Assembly: GCF_009363715.1 (NCBI RefSeq)
Contig: NZ_CP045404.1
Span: forward strand, 1,952,001 to 2,016,000
Source of the DNA: Roseovarius sp. THAF9
GTDB lineage: Bacteria > Pseudomonadota > Alphaproteobacteria > Rhodobacterales > Rhodobacteraceae
DNA: 64,000 nt
Direction of reading: 5' to 3'
The notes below the pieces were generated by a model. The model was given only the letters and a program-made list of their open reading frames with translations. It searched no databases and had not been told where the DNA came from. Below, piece after piece: positions 27,189-36,582 of this stretch (within the stretch, counting starts at the first letter, position 1; the number at the start of each line of letters is the position of its first letter). Made by a program: the position numbers and the translations under genes.

Positions 27189-28082
27189 TTACGCGTCATC
27201 GCGGCACAGCGCTTGGGACAAGCAATGCACGCCGCCGCCGCCCAGCGTGAACATCGACATATCCGGGTCGTAGACGGTGAAGCCCAAGCTGCGCATTTTT
27301 GCGTTGAGGTCGGTGGCGCCGGCCATGGACAGCACCTTGTCATCGCCGAGCGCCACGAGGTTGACGCCAAGCGCCTTGGCCTCGCGGTAGGCCACGTCGA
27401 TGATCTCGATCCCCCAGCCGCGGATGATGTCCACCAGCCATGGCTCCATCGCGTCGATGCAGGCGACGGCCAATTTCGGGGCGAGCGGCACGATCAGGCC
27501 GTCCATGTGGACGAATTCGCGGCTGATCGGGGCCACTACGGCGTCCCACCCTTCGGCGCGAACGAACTCGGCCACCTGCTCGCTGCCCGCTTTCTCGGAC
27601 CGTTCGCCGCAATAGCCGATCAGGACGCGGCCCGGCTCGATGATGTTGAAGTCGCCGCCCTCGAAATGCCCGGCGGTGGCGAATTGCCAGATGGGGATGT
27701 CGTGTGACTGGTAGAAGCGGATCGCGGTGACGTAATCGGCGCGGCGGCACTTCAACTGCATATGGCAGATCAGCGGCCCCCAGGGCGTCATGGCAGAGCT
27801 GTCGCGGGCGAAGAAATTGCGATGCAGCACCGGGTCGGCGTCGAGATAGTGGCAGGTGACGCCGTTCTCTTCGTAGATCGACACCATCTCGGCGTGTTGC
27901 TTCATGGCCAGTTGCAGGTCGAACCGGTGGCCGGTGTGCTCCGCATTGGCGAGCGTGCGACCGATCAGAGGCCCGGCCTCGACCCAGCGGTAGTGTTCGG
28001 GCTTGCCCAAGAGGACATGGCGCAGCTTGGCGTAGTCGTTGTTGATGCCCCATGGGATAGAGGCGTGCGAAGCGTCTTTCAT
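27189..28082 (-). CDS. arginine deiminase / DDAH superfamily hydrolase
   Basis: A 297-aa pentein-fold enzyme acting on guanidino compounds (arginine, methylarginine, agmatine or related). The catalytic set is visible: Asp in FFARDSSAM, the EGGDF motif in AGHFEGGDFN, His in FVHMDGLIV, and the nucleophilic Cys near the C-terminus in GGGGVHCLSQ. The ATG at 28082 has GAAAGGG ahead; the frame extends upstream without support. Neighbours are an Asp/Glu-racemase-family gene and a peptide-type SBP, suggesting uptake and catabolism of an amino acid derivative. The exact substrate cannot be read. Confidence 0.85.
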   Translation of the reverse strand: MKDASHASIPWGINNDYAKLRHVLLGKPEHYRWVEAGPLIGRTLANAEHTGHRFDLQLAMKQHAEMVSIYEENGVTCHYLDADPVLHRNFFARDSSAMTPWGPLICHMQLKCRRADYVTAIRFYQSHDIPIWQFATAGHFEGGDFNIIEPGRVLIGYCGERSEKAGSEQVAEFVRAEGWDAVVAPISREFVHMDGLIVPLAPKLAVACIDAMEPWLVDIIRGWGIEIIDVAYREAKALGVNLVALGDDKVLSMAGATDLNAKMRSLGFTVYDPDMSMFTLGGGGVHCLSQALCRDDA

Positions 28083-28236
28083 GGTATGGCCCTTTCCGGC
28101 GTGGTGCTCTGGAAGAGTGCCAGAACGCGACGCAGCGCCAAAGCGATATCTGCGCGGAAGCGGCACGGGCCATTTGGCAGGGGGTTTTCGCGTGATGCAT
28201 AGGCACGAGGCCCGGGACGGGAGTGCCGCGCCGTAG

Positions 28237-28986
28237 TCAGGCGACGGCGGTGCGCACGCCCTCGGTCTGGAAGAGCCGCCCCGGGCCCCATCCGCGCGCA
28301 TCGGTTCCGGCACGGCCCAGTACGTGCCACAGCAGCGCCTGGTTGGAGCTGATGACGGGCAGGCCCAGCTCGGATTCCAACGTGTCGATCACGCCGAAGG
28401 TGCGCAGGTTGGTGCAGGAGGTGAAGATGGCCTGCACGCCCTTGGCCTCGGCGGCCTCGGTGACGGCGGCGTGGGTGGAGCTTTCGGTGATGCGCGCGAC
28501 GCGGCGGTCGTCGGTTTCGCCGAAGCTGAGGTTGTGCACTACCTCGATGCCGCGCGATTCAAGAAAGCTGCGCATGGGCGCGATGACCTGCGCCGAGTAT
28601 GGCGTGACCATCGCGATGCGGGAGGCATTGAGCGCGCGCAGCCCGGCGACCACGGCGCTGATCGGGTTGGTGACGGGGACGCCAGGATGCGCCAGCTGCA
28701 CCTGCCCTTCGACCAGATCGGGGCCCATAAGTGCCGACGCGGAGGTACAGCCATAGCCCACGGCATCGAGCTCGCCCGGCAAGAGCGAGGCGGAGGCGGC
28801 CATGCGTTCCTGCATGGAAATCAGGTTTTCGGCGGTGACCTCGTTGTCCGAGAAAATGCGGGTGTGATGCGCGGCCACGTCGCGGCCTGCGAGCACGCTG
28901 CGCGCCTCGGTTTCCAGTGTCTCGTCGGTGCTGAGCACCACGAGACCGATGCGGGTTCCCATGCCGGTGTCGAGGTCGTATTTCAT
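28237..28986 (-). CDS. Asp/Glu racemase-superfamily protein (maleate isomerase / EutA type)
   Basis: A 249-aa member of the two-Cys Asp/Glu racemase superfamily. The first active Cys is in [12 protein letters not shown] (about residue 78) and the second in [11 protein letters not shown] (about 191). This pattern matches the maleate cis-trans isomerase / arylmalonate decarboxylase / ectoine-utilisation EutA group rather than true MurI. The ATG overlaps the anmK stop by four bases (ATGA). Together with the deiminase-family gene and the SBP it may belong to a catabolic cassette; substrate unknown. Confidence 0.82.
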   Translation of the reverse strand: MKYDLDTGMGTRIGLVVLSTDETLETEARSVLAGRDVAAHHTRIFSDNEVTAENLISMQERMAASASLLPGELDAVGYGCTSASALMGPDLVEGQVQLAHPGVPVTNPISAVVAGLRALNASRIAMVTPYSAQVIAPMRSFLESRGIEVVHNLSFGETDDRRVARITESSTHAAVTEAAEAKGVQAIFTSCTNLRTFGVIDTLESELGLPVISSNQALLWHVLGRAGTDARGWGPGRLFQTEGVRTAVA

Positions 28987-30101
28987 CGCGCGCTCCCGTC
29001 CGGCCAACTGACAGTTCCGCCTGCCACTGCCGCCGCGACGCCGGTTGTCGCGGGGCAGGATGTGGGCAGGCCGCGTAGCACGCGCACGGCGAGGTGGCCG
29101 AACGCCTGTGCTTCGAGCATATCCCCGTCGAGGCCCACCGCCTCGACCGGGTCCACCACGGCGTCGAGGGCAGCGCGCAGCATGGCCATCATGACAGGGT
29201 TCTTGCGCCCGCCGCCGCAGACCAGCAGGCGTTCGGGCGGGGATGGGCAATGCTCCATCGCCTGCAGCACCGCCGCGGCGCTCATCGCCGTGAGGGTGGC
29301 GGCGGCGTCGGCGTCGCTGAGTTCGTGCACGAGGGTGTAGAGGTCGGAAAACGCATCGCGATCGAGGCTTTTCGGGGGGATCTTGCGGAAATACGGCTCG
29401 TCGAGAAAGAGTTCGAGCGCGCCCTGGGCCACGGTGCCTTGCAGTGCCAACGCGCCGTCGCGGTCGCAGGGTTCGCCCCGGCGCTGCATCATAAGGTCGT
29501 TGACGGGGGCATTGGCGGGGCCGGTGTCAAACGCAAGCAGCGCGCCGTCCTGATCGGGGCGGTCGCGGCTGGGGTCGATCCAGGTGATGTTGCCGACGCC
29601 GCCGAGATTGAGGAAGGCCAGAGGGCGGTCGGCGCCCATCCACCTGGCGCAGGCGAAGTGGAAGAACGGGGCGAGCGGCGCGCCCTCGCCGCCCAGACGC
29701 ACATCGGCGGAGCGAAAATCCCAGACCACCGGCAGGCCGAGATGCATGGCCAGCGCCTCGCCATCGCCAAGCTGGTGCGTGCCGCGCCCCTGCGGCTCGT
29801 GCGCAAGGGTCTGGCCGTGAAAGCCGATGATCTGCGCGCCTTCAAAGCGCGAGAGGACATCGACATGGGCCTGCTGGACGAGCGGCAGAACCTCCTGCCC
29901 CAGTTCATCGGGCCATTTGCCCAGAGCGTCGCGCAGCACGGCCTCTTCCGTGGGGGAATAATCGCGATAGGCGCTGTCGCCGAAGGCAAAGATCGTCTCG
30001 CCGTCGGTCTGGACCATGGCGGCATCGACCCCGTCCAGCGAGGTACCCGACATCGCCCCGAGCGCCCAGACCGGGCCGCTCTTCAAACCGGCCTTCAACA
30101 T
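28983..30101 (-). CDS. anmK: anhydro-N-acetylmuramic acid kinase
   Basis: Peptidoglycan-recycling enzyme: opens the 1,6-anhydro ring of anhMurNAc and phosphorylates it with ATP to MurNAc-6-P. 372 aa, full length. ASKHA fold with [19 protein letters not shown] near residues 11-29, [11 protein letters not shown] near 95, [13 protein letters not shown] near 170, [12 protein letters not shown] near 195 and [14 protein letters not shown] near 305. The ATG at 30101 has AAGGA eight bases away. Its start is divergent from tyrS with 63 bases between, and its stop overlaps the racemase-family gene. Confidence 0.94.
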   Translation of the reverse strand: MLKAGLKSGPVWALGAMSGTSLDGVDAAMVQTDGETIFAFGDSAYRDYSPTEEAVLRDALGKWPDELGQEVLPLVQQAHVDVLSRFEGAQIIGFHGQTLAHEPQGRGTHQLGDGEALAMHLGLPVVWDFRSADVRLGGEGAPLAPFFHFACARWMGADRPLAFLNLGGVGNITWIDPSRDRPDQDGALLAFDTGPANAPVNDLMMQRRGEPCDRDGALALQGTVAQGALELFLDEPYFRKIPPKSLDRDAFSDLYTLVHELSDADAAATLTAMSAAAVLQAMEHCPSPPERLLVCGGGRKNPVMMAMLRAALDAVVDPVEAVGLDGDMLEAQAFGHLAVRVLRGLPTSCPATTGVAAAVAGGTVSWPDGSAR

Positions 30102-30164
30102 GGCCTTTTCCTTCGCCTGAACCATCCCTATACATGCCGCGCAAAACCAGCTGGGACAAGCGAT

Positions 30165-31418
30165 ATGACCTACCACGCCAAATCGGATTTCATGGCCACG
30201 ATGATCGAGCGCGGCTTTCTGGCCGATTGCACCGATTACCAGGGGCTGGACGAGGCCCTGAGCGCAGGCGTGGTGCCAACCTATATCGGTTATGACGCCA
30301 CGGCGCAGTCGTTGCATGTGGGGCACTTGCTGAACATCATGATGCTGCGGTGGTTGCAGAAGACGGGGCACAAGCCGATCACGCTGATGGGCGGCGGTAC
30401 CACGAAGGTGGGTGATCCGAGTTTCCGGTCGGACGAGCGTCCGCTGCTGGGGCCTGAGCAGATCGAGACCAATATCAATGGGATGCAGCAGGTTTTTGCG
30501 CGCTACCTGAAATATGGTGACGGGCCGACCGATGCGCTGATGCTGAACAACGCGGAGTGGCTGGACGATCTGAATTACCTGGAGTTCCTGCGCGATATCG
30601 GGCGGCATTTCTCGGTCAACCGGATGCTGTCGTTTGAATCGGTGAAATCCCGGCTGGACAGGGAGCAGTCGCTGTCGTTCCTTGAGTTCAACTACATGAT
30701 CCTGCAGGCCTATGACTTTCTGGAGCTGAACCGGCGCTATGGCTGCCTGTTGCAGATGGGCGGGTCGGACCAGTGGGGCAATATTGTCAACGGGATCGAC
30801 CTGACGCGACGGGTGCTGGACCAGGAGATCTATGGCCTGACCTCGCCCCTTCTGGAAACCGCCGACGGGCGCAAGATGGGCAAGTCGGCGGATGGCGCGG
30901 TGTGGCTGAATGCGGATATGCGGTCGCCTTACGAGTTCTGGCAGTTCTGGCGAAACACGATGGATGCCGATGTGGGGCGGTTCCTGAAGCTTTATACCGA
31001 GTTGCCGGTGGACGAGTGCGAGCGGTTGGGCGCGCTGGCGGGAGCCGAGATCAACGAGGCGAAGATGATCCTGGCGAACGAGGTGACGACCCTGCTGCAC
31101 GGGGCCGATGCGGCGGCGAAGGCGCAGGCCACGGCGCGGGAAGTGTTCGAGAAAGGCGGCGTCGGGGATGATTTGCCGACGCTGGAATTGTCTCCGGAGG
31201 ATGTGGGTGACGGGATTTCCATCGTACAGCTGATCGTCAAATCGGGGCTGGCTGGATCGGGCAAGGAGGCCAAGCGCCTGATTGCCGAAAACGGCGCGAA
31301 GCTGGATGACCAGCCGCTGACCGATGCCGGGTTGATGGTGGATGCGCAGGCGCTGGCCAGCCCGATCAAGCTGTCGGCAGGGAAAAAGCGGCACGCGCTG
31401 GTGAAGATCGCCGGGTAA
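30165..31418 (+). CDS. tyrS: tyrosyl-tRNA synthetase
   Basis: Charges tRNA-Tyr with tyrosine. 417 aa, class Ic, bacterial TyrRS type. HIGH-equivalent HVGH at 51-54, KMSKS-equivalent KMGKS near 235, the tyrosine pocket sequence [30 protein letters not shown], and a C-terminal S4 RNA-binding domain ([27 protein letters not shown]). Monocistronic; closed by a strong terminator at 31426. Confidence 0.96.
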   Translation: MTYHAKSDFMATMIERGFLADCTDYQGLDEALSAGVVPTYIGYDATAQSLHVGHLLNIMMLRWLQKTGHKPITLMGGGTTKVGDPSFRSDERPLLGPEQIETNINGMQQVFARYLKYGDGPTDALMLNNAEWLDDLNYLEFLRDIGRHFSVNRMLSFESVKSRLDREQSLSFLEFNYMILQAYDFLELNRRYGCLLQMGGSDQWGNIVNGIDLTRRVLDQEIYGLTSPLLETADGRKMGKSADGAVWLNADMRSPYEFWQFWRNTMDADVGRFLKLYTELPVDECERLGALAGAEINEAKMILANEVTTLLHGADAAAKAQATAREVFEKGGVGDDLPTLELSPEDVGDGISIVQLIVKSGLAGSGKEAKRLIAENGAKLDDQPLTDAGLMVDAQALASPIKLSAGKKRHALVKIAG

Positions 31419-31425
31419 AGCATTG

Positions 31426-31458
31426 GCGCCCCGGAATTTTTGAGAAATTCCGGGGCGC
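31426..31458. terminator. strong stem-loop after tyrS, shared with convergent peroxidase gene
   Basis: GCGCCCCGGAATTT (31426-31439) pairs perfectly with AAATTCCGGGGCGC (31445-31458) around a five-base loop. The 14-bp stem with A/T bases at the loop side could work in both directions. Confidence 0.8.
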
Positions 31459-31507
31459 TTATTACTTCAGGAAAGCCGCCTGTCGCGCGCTGGCGACACT
31501 CGCAGGC

Positions 31508-32989
31508 TCAGCCGCATTTCAGCTTGTCGGGGTGCAGGACATGGCTGCGATGCGCCTCGACATAGGCAATGATCCCGGCCATGCAGGACGGTTTGCCGCC
31601 GAAGCCCGGCCAGGGCTTGAAATGCGGGATGTGAACGTATGTGGTCGGATCGCGCTTCAGCAGGTTGGCGAAGACCGAGGCAACGATGGTGCCGCCCACG
31701 CCGGTGAGCTTGCCGCCGCCGTGTTCCTTTGCTTCTTGCAGGGCGTAGAACCACAATGGCGTCTTCTTGAAGCCCTTGTCCTTCAGTTCTTGCGGGATAT
31801 CGACCGCGTCGGTCCCCAGATGGGCCGCGAATGTCTGGCCGCTTGCCAGTTGATAGGTGTATCGGTCGCGCACCATGTTGCGCAGAGCGAGGTTTTTCGA
31901 CTGTGCCTCGGTTAGCGTGACGTTCACGTCTTCGAGCTCGATCTGGCCTGAGACGAACGGCAATGCCAGGAGGGCCTCGCCCATTTTCGGGCCGACCGGA
32001 CGCGCCTTTTGCGACGCGTTGTCGCCCATCTCGAAGAAAAGATTATAGTCGAGGTTCTGGTCTTCGGGCCGCTTGCCGAATCCTTGCGTGGCGAAGAGCG
32101 GCACGGGGCTTCCGGCGTCGTTCATCTGATATTCGAACTGCGTGGTGGCGTGGCCGAAGCGATAGCAGGCCCCGGTAAATTCGACCGGCATGACAGGCGC
32201 GTCCCAGCCGAAGGCGGGTGCTTGCATGGCCGCGTCGAGGCAGCTTTCGTGGACGAAAGCGTCGAGCAGCTCGTTCCAGACGATCCACTGGTAATGCAGG
32301 CGGATAAAGCGGCGCACCTCCTGAAAGCTGGTCAGCGCAGGGGAAACATGGGCATCCCAGACTTCCTGGCTCATGCCGTCATGGGCGCAGGCCTTGATGT
32401 CGGCGGCCTCAGAGCCGCCCTCGATCACCTTGCTCACGAGGATGTTATGCAGTTCGATGAAGAGGCCCTGGATCTGGGCCACGATGATGTTCTCGTCATT
32501 GCGCGGATCGCCAATCAGGGCCTTGCCGGCGCAGGTCCGGGCAAGGTCGAGCGCGTTGTCCTGACGTCCGAACATCAGCATGTGATCCTGCTCGTCCGCG
32601 CCGTAGAGATGCGGCGAGGCCTCGGGGCCGTCGCCATAGACGCAATCGAGATCGAGGCTGGGCGTGCGGATGTTGCGGATCGTTGCCGGGTCGATCCGCG
32701 TGCCGAGGGCCGAGGTGGCATCGAGGGTGATGTCGTGGTCGACGAACTGCCCCAGGAAGGTCATGCCCGCATCGGCCGGACCGTCTTCGTTGCTGGTGGC
32801 GCGCATCGTCTGCGACAGGGCGTCGAGCGCGTCCACAACGTCCTGATGGGTGATGTTTTCTATGAAGACCGGGTTGGCGGGCTTGAGACGTCCCAGCGTC
32901 TGCACGAAGGGCTTGGCGGGACCTTCGTTCTGAAGACAGGTTTTGACGAGTTGGTCGAGGCGCGTAAGGCCGTGATGGATTCCTGGCAT
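31508..32989 (-). CDS. animal-type haem peroxidase (peroxinectin-like)
   Basis: A 493-aa protein of the animal haem peroxidase superfamily (cyclooxygenase/myeloperoxidase fold). The distal His lies in MTFLGQFVDHDITLD near residue 83. Other family blocks are DLDCVYGDGPEASPHLY, GDPRNDENIIVAQIQGLFIELHN and FRFGHATTQF-like CYRFGHATTQFEYQ with the proximal His. No signal peptide is seen, though bacterial members can be secreted by non-classical routes. Upstream 33000-33060 is AT-rich. Likely role: oxidation of halide or organic substrates with peroxide; exact activity unknown. Confidence 0.87.
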   Translation of the reverse strand: MPGIHHGLTRLDQLVKTCLQNEGPAKPFVQTLGRLKPANPVFIENITHQDVVDALDALSQTMRATSNEDGPADAGMTFLGQFVDHDITLDATSALGTRIDPATIRNIRTPSLDLDCVYGDGPEASPHLYGADEQDHMLMFGRQDNALDLARTCAGKALIGDPRNDENIIVAQIQGLFIELHNILVSKVIEGGSEAADIKACAHDGMSQEVWDAHVSPALTSFQEVRRFIRLHYQWIVWNELLDAFVHESCLDAAMQAPAFGWDAPVMPVEFTGACYRFGHATTQFEYQMNDAGSPVPLFATQGFGKRPEDQNLDYNLFFEMGDNASQKARPVGPKMGEALLALPFVSGQIELEDVNVTLTEAQSKNLALRNMVRDRYTYQLASGQTFAAHLGTDAVDIPQELKDKGFKKTPLWFYALQEAKEHGGGKLTGVGGTIVASVFANLLKRDPTTYVHIPHFKPWPGFGGKPSCMAGIIAYVEAHRSHVLHPDKLKCG

Positions 32990-33169
32990 GAGAAATTCTC
33001 CTATTTAAAAAAAATTGAAAAAATCAGTTACATCGGTTCCGGGAAACAGTCCGGATACCGCGGCAATAGCATAAATTTACGCGTCATTCTACCTTGACTT
33101 GTTTTGCTCGAGGTGGAGGCGAGAATTTGCGTGCGGAGTCGCCGGATGATTGCCTTGAGATCAGCGTAT

Positions 33170-33203
33170 GCCCCCCGCAGCGCGTCAATTTTCCGCGGGG
33201 GGC
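33170..33203 (-). terminator. GC-rich stem-loop downstream of the dehydrogenase gene
   Basis: GCCCCCCGC pairs with GCGGGGGGC (9 bp, loop about 16 bases), 33-66 bases after the stop of the minus-strand dehydrogenase gene. No U-tract on the minus strand, so it may stabilise the mRNA end or need help to terminate. Confidence 0.45.
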
Positions 33204-33235
33204 CGTAGTCCTGTCACGTAGAAACCGGCGTGGCG

Positions 33236-34216
33236 TCAGGGTTTCAGCATGACCTTGCCGTCACGACCGGCGGTCAACGAAGCGGTCACGGCGTCGGCAA
33301 CCTGATCGAGGGAGTACGTGCCTTCCCTTGCAAGCGGCAGCTTGCCCTGCGCCGCGAGTGTCACCAGTTCTGTCATCAGGGCTTCGCGGCGGCCAGAGTC
33401 CATCTCGGACCCGACGCGGGCGCCCCAGAAGCCCTTGACCGTGATCTGCTTCATGATGAGCGGGCCGGAGGCGAGCGGCATCGGCGCGCCGGTGGCGGTG
33501 CCGAAGACGATCATTTCGCCGTCGCTCGACAGGAGGTCGACCAGATGCGCCGCGATGTCCCCGCCGACGGAATCGATGGCCGAGACGACTCTTCCGTCTT
33601 TGACGGTTGCACGGACCTGATCGGTCCAATCATCGTCAGAGGTGGAAATGACGTTCGTGGTGCCTGCATCGCGCAGGCCCTGCGCGGCCTCTTCCCGGCG
33701 CACGAGATTGACGAGGTTGATGCCGCGTTCCTTTGCCAGAACGGCCATGATGCGGCCCACCGCCCCGTTGGCGGCGGTCTGGATCACCCAATCGCCCTCA
33801 TCGGCCTTGAGGCTGTCGAGCAGGGAAATGGCCGAGAACGGCATGGCGATAAGCTGGGCACCTGCGTCGTCGGAGATCTGCTCGTGCAAGGGCATGAGGC
33901 CGTTCGCGGGCGCGAGGAAATACTTGGCCCATGTGCCATGCACGCCCGCGACGGCGATGCGCTGGCCCTTGAGGCTGTCATCGACGCCCGCGCCCACGGC
34001 ATCGACGATGCCGGCCGCCTCGGACCCGCCTATGGCGCCGGGCAATTCGGGTTTGTAGCCGTAGGTGCCGCGCACGGTCCAGAGGTCGTGGTTATGGATG
34101 GGTGACAGGAGGGTTCGGATTCGCACCTGCCCCTCGCCCGGTTCGGGCGTGTCGGTGTCGGTGGCGTAGAGCACCTTTGCCGGGTCGCCGAATGTGTCGT
34201 GGAGTGCGGCTTTCAT
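33236..34216 (-). CDS. medium-chain zinc-independent dehydrogenase / quinone oxidoreductase
   Basis: A 326-aa MDR-superfamily NADPH oxidoreductase of the quinone reductase/enoyl reductase type. GroES-like N-terminal domain (LPGAIGGSEAAGIVDAVGAGV near residues 59-79) and a Rossmann domain (IQTAANGAVGRIMAVLAKERGINLVNLVRREE near 145-176). Structural and catalytic zinc ligands of alcohol dehydrogenases are absent, as usual for this branch. It is divergent from the arsenic operon (169 bases between). No clear substrate. Confidence 0.87.
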   Translation of the reverse strand: MKAALHDTFGDPAKVLYATDTDTPEPGEGQVRIRTLLSPIHNHDLWTVRGTYGYKPELPGAIGGSEAAGIVDAVGAGVDDSLKGQRIAVAGVHGTWAKYFLAPANGLMPLHEQISDDAGAQLIAMPFSAISLLDSLKADEGDWVIQTAANGAVGRIMAVLAKERGINLVNLVRREEAAQGLRDAGTTNVISTSDDDWTDQVRATVKDGRVVSAIDSVGGDIAAHLVDLLSSDGEMIVFGTATGAPMPLASGPLIMKQITVKGFWGARVGSEMDSGRREALMTELVTLAAQGKLPLAREGTYSLDQVADAVTASLTAGRDGKVMLKP

Positions 34217-34361
34217 GGGAATCGACCTTTCTTTTGGAGTGTGCGGCCGGGCTACGGGCCTGTTCTTGGCGAAACGGGTGGCGATCGGCTTTGTTCCTGC
34301 GCCGCCGCGCTGCCGTGGCGGCAGCGGGCAGATGTCACATAAACATCGCTTGCGTTTCGCG

Positions 34362-34389
34362 CCATATATCCATAGTTCTAGATATATGG
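34362..34389. promoter_or_regulatory. ArsR operator overlapping the arsR start codon
   Basis: CCATATATC (34362-34370) and GATATATGG (34381-34389) are perfect inverted 9-mers ten bases apart. The right arm covers the arsR ATG. ArsR-family sites are AT-rich inverted repeats over the promoter, so this is the likely autoregulatory operator. Confidence 0.65.
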
Positions 34390-34718
34390 ATAAGCCAAGC
34401 GCCCTTGCCGCCCTTCAGGCGCTGTCGCAGGACACGCGGCTGGACGTGTTTCGCCTGTTGATGCGCGCCGGCCCCGAGGGCATGGCGGCGGGCGAAATCG
34501 CGCAGCGATGCGAGGTGCGGCAGAACACCATGTCGGCACACCTGTCGATCCTGTCGCAGGCGGGTTTGATCCGGGCCGCGCGGGAGGGGCGGTCGGTCCG
34601 CTACCGGGCCGAGATCGAGGGGGTTCGGGGGCTTCTGGGCTTTCTGATGGAGGATTGCTGCGGCGGAAATCCGGAACAATGCCAAACGCTTATCGACGAA
34701 ATTTCACTCAAGTGCTGA
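34386..34718 (+). CDS. arsR: ArsR-family arsenic-responsive repressor
   Basis: A 110-aa winged-helix repressor that leaves DNA on binding As(III). [30 protein letters not shown] near residues 36-62. The metalloid-binding Cys appear at the C-terminus (Cys91, Cys92, Cys99 in [11 protein letters not shown]), unlike the helix-3 CVC site of E. coli ArsR, indicating the C-terminal-site subtype. No Shine-Dalgarno precedes the ATG, and a weak promoter match (TTGCGT at 34350, TAGTTC at 34373) would start transcription almost at the ATG, so a leaderless mRNA is possible. It heads the acr3-arsH operon. Confidence 0.9.
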   Translation: MDKPSALAALQALSQDTRLDVFRLLMRAGPEGMAAGEIAQRCEVRQNTMSAHLSILSQAGLIRAAREGRSVRYRAEIEGVRGLLGFLMEDCCGGNPEQCQTLIDEISLKC

Positions 34719-34746
34719 TCGCGACAGACCCGAAAGAGAGGCAAAG

Positions 34747-35811
34747 ATGACCGACAGGGCCGACACCCCGCAGGACAGCGGTCTGGGCGTTTTCGAACGC
34801 TACCTGAGCGTCTGGATCGCGCTGGCGATCGTGCTGGGCATCGCGCTTGGCGTGGTGGCGCCGGGGTTGGTGGAGGCCGTCGCGGCAGCAGAGGTGGCAC
34901 AGATCAACCTCGTGGTCGCGGTGCTGATCTGGGCGATGATCTATCCGATGATGATCGGCGTGGACCTGAGCACCATTCCGGCGGTGGCGAAACAGCCCAA
35001 GGGGCTGGTGATCACGCTGATCGTCAACTGGCTGATCAAGCCGTTCACGATGGCGCTGCTGGCGGTGGTCTTCTTCGACTACGTCTTCGCGCCGTGGATC
35101 GCGCCGGAAGATGCGGCGCAATACGTTGCCGGGCTGATCCTGCTGGGCGCTGCGCCCTGCACGGCGATGGTCTTTGTGTGGTCGCAGCTGACGAAGGGGG
35201 ATGAGACCTATACGCTGGTACAGGTATCGGTGAACGATCTGATCATGGTCTTCGCCTTCGCCCCCATCGTGGCGATTTTGCTGGGCGTGACCGACATCAC
35301 CGTGCCGTGGCAGACGCTGGTGACGGCGACGGTCCTCTATGTGGTGCTGCCGCTGTTGGCGGGGCTGCTGACGCGGCGGATGCTGGGCTCGAAAGCGGCG
35401 ATCGAGGCGTTCACGGCACGGGTGAAACCGTGGTCGATCATCGGACTGATTGCGACGGTGGTGATCCTGTTCGGCTTGCAGGGCAGCATCATCCTGGCGA
35501 ATCCCTTCGTGATCGCGCTGATCGCGGTGCCGATCCTGATCCAGAGCTACGGGATTTTCGCGCTGGCCTATGGCGCAGCCTACGTGATGCGCGTGCCGCA
35601 CCGGGTGGCGGCGCCTTGTGCGATGATCGGGACCTCGAACTTCTTCGAGTTGGCGGTGGCGGTGGCCATCAGCCTGTTCGGCCTCAATTCGGGGGCTGCG
35701 CTGGCCACGGTGGTCGGCGTGCTGGTGGAGGTGCCGGTGATGCTGTCGCTGGTCGCGTTTGCCAACCGGACACGTGCGCGGTTCGGTCAGCGCCAGGAGG
35801 TACGCGGATGA
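34747..35811 (+). CDS. acr3: ACR3-family arsenite efflux permease
   Basis: A 354-aa inner-membrane As(III)/H+ antiporter of the ACR3 (BASS superfamily) type with ten predicted helices. Marks: [14 protein letters not shown] near residue 66-79, [31 protein letters not shown] near 139-169 (with the conserved Cys), and [39 protein letters not shown] near 298. It follows arsR by 28 bases with GAGAGGC ahead of the start, and its stop overlaps arsH (ATGA). Confidence 0.94.
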   Translation: MTDRADTPQDSGLGVFERYLSVWIALAIVLGIALGVVAPGLVEAVAAAEVAQINLVVAVLIWAMIYPMMIGVDLSTIPAVAKQPKGLVITLIVNWLIKPFTMALLAVVFFDYVFAPWIAPEDAAQYVAGLILLGAAPCTAMVFVWSQLTKGDETYTLVQVSVNDLIMVFAFAPIVAILLGVTDITVPWQTLVTATVLYVVLPLLAGLLTRRMLGSKAAIEAFTARVKPWSIIGLIATVVILFGLQGSIILANPFVIALIAVPILIQSYGIFALAYGAAYVMRVPHRVAAPCAMIGTSNFFELAVAVAISLFGLNSGAALATVVGVLVEVPVMLSLVAFANRTRARFGQRQEVRG

Positions 35812-36533
35812 GTGACATGCCCAACCTGAAGGCGGACGCCCTGCCCCGCATCGACGAAGAGGGACTGTTTCCGACAGAGCGGGCCCGCCATGCGCCGCGA
35901 ATTCTGCTGCTCTATGGCAGCTTACGGGAACGATCGTTTTCGCGGCTGTTGAGCGAGGAAGCGGCGCGGGTATTACGCCATCTGGGTGCCGAGACGCGGA
36001 CATTCGATCCGCATGGCCTGCCCCTGCCCGACGATGCCGAGACGAGCCATCCCAAGGTGGCGGAGCTGCGCGAATTGGTGCTGTGGTCTGAAGGTATGGT
36101 CTGGGTCAGTCCGGAGCGGCATGGCGCCATGACCGGCGTGATGAAAGCGATGATCGACTGGATCCCGCTGGCGCCCATCGGCGGCATCCGCCCGACGCAG
36201 GGCAAGACCCTGGCGGTGGCACAGGTGAGTGGTGGCTCGCAGAGCTTCAACGCGGTGAACCAGATGCGTATCCTGGGCCGGTGGATGCGGATGTTGACGA
36301 TCCCGAACCAGTCGTCGGTGCCGAAGGCGTGGGATGAGTTCAACGATGCCGGGCGGATGAAGCCGGGGCCGCTTTACGACCGGGTGGTCGACGTAATGGA
36401 GGAGTTGGTGAAGTTCACACTGCTGACGCGTGGACAGGCGGGGTATCTGACGGATCGGTACAGCGAGCGGGTGGAGACGCTGGAGGACCTGTCGAAGCGG
36501 GTGAATGCGCCGAAGGCAATCGGGACGGAGTAG
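35808..36533 (+). CDS. arsH: ArsH organoarsenical/NADPH-FMN oxidoreductase
   Basis: Flavodoxin-like NADPH:FMN reductase, 241 aa, that oxidises trivalent organoarsenicals to less toxic pentavalent forms. Marks: [26 protein letters not shown] near residues 31-56 (FMN phosphate loop), [24 protein letters not shown] near 98-121 and [26 protein letters not shown] near 138-164. It completes arsR-acr3-arsH. No arsC arsenate reductase is present in the window. Confidence 0.94.
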   Translation: MSDMPNLKADALPRIDEEGLFPTERARHAPRILLLYGSLRERSFSRLLSEEAARVLRHLGAETRTFDPHGLPLPDDAETSHPKVAELRELVLWSEGMVWVSPERHGAMTGVMKAMIDWIPLAPIGGIRPTQGKTLAVAQVSGGSQSFNAVNQMRILGRWMRMLTIPNQSSVPKAWDEFNDAGRMKPGPLYDRVVDVMEELVKFTLLTRGQAGYLTDRYSERVETLEDLSKRVNAPKAIGTE

Positions 36534-36542
36534 CGGGGTCCC

Positions 36543-36564
36543 GCGTGGGTTTTCACCCACCCTA
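36543..36564. repeat. intergenic hairpin repeat, copy 2
   Basis: Same 22-base core as at 13498-13519, ten bases beyond the arsH stop and between convergent arsH and aroB. It may serve as their shared terminator. Confidence 0.8.
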
Positions 36565-36582
36565 CGCAGGTGGCGGCGGGGC

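Noticed and set aside
29094..30160. Plus-strand open frame leading into tyrS
   Set aside because: Antisense to anmK; tyrS begins at 30165 with its own family N-terminus.
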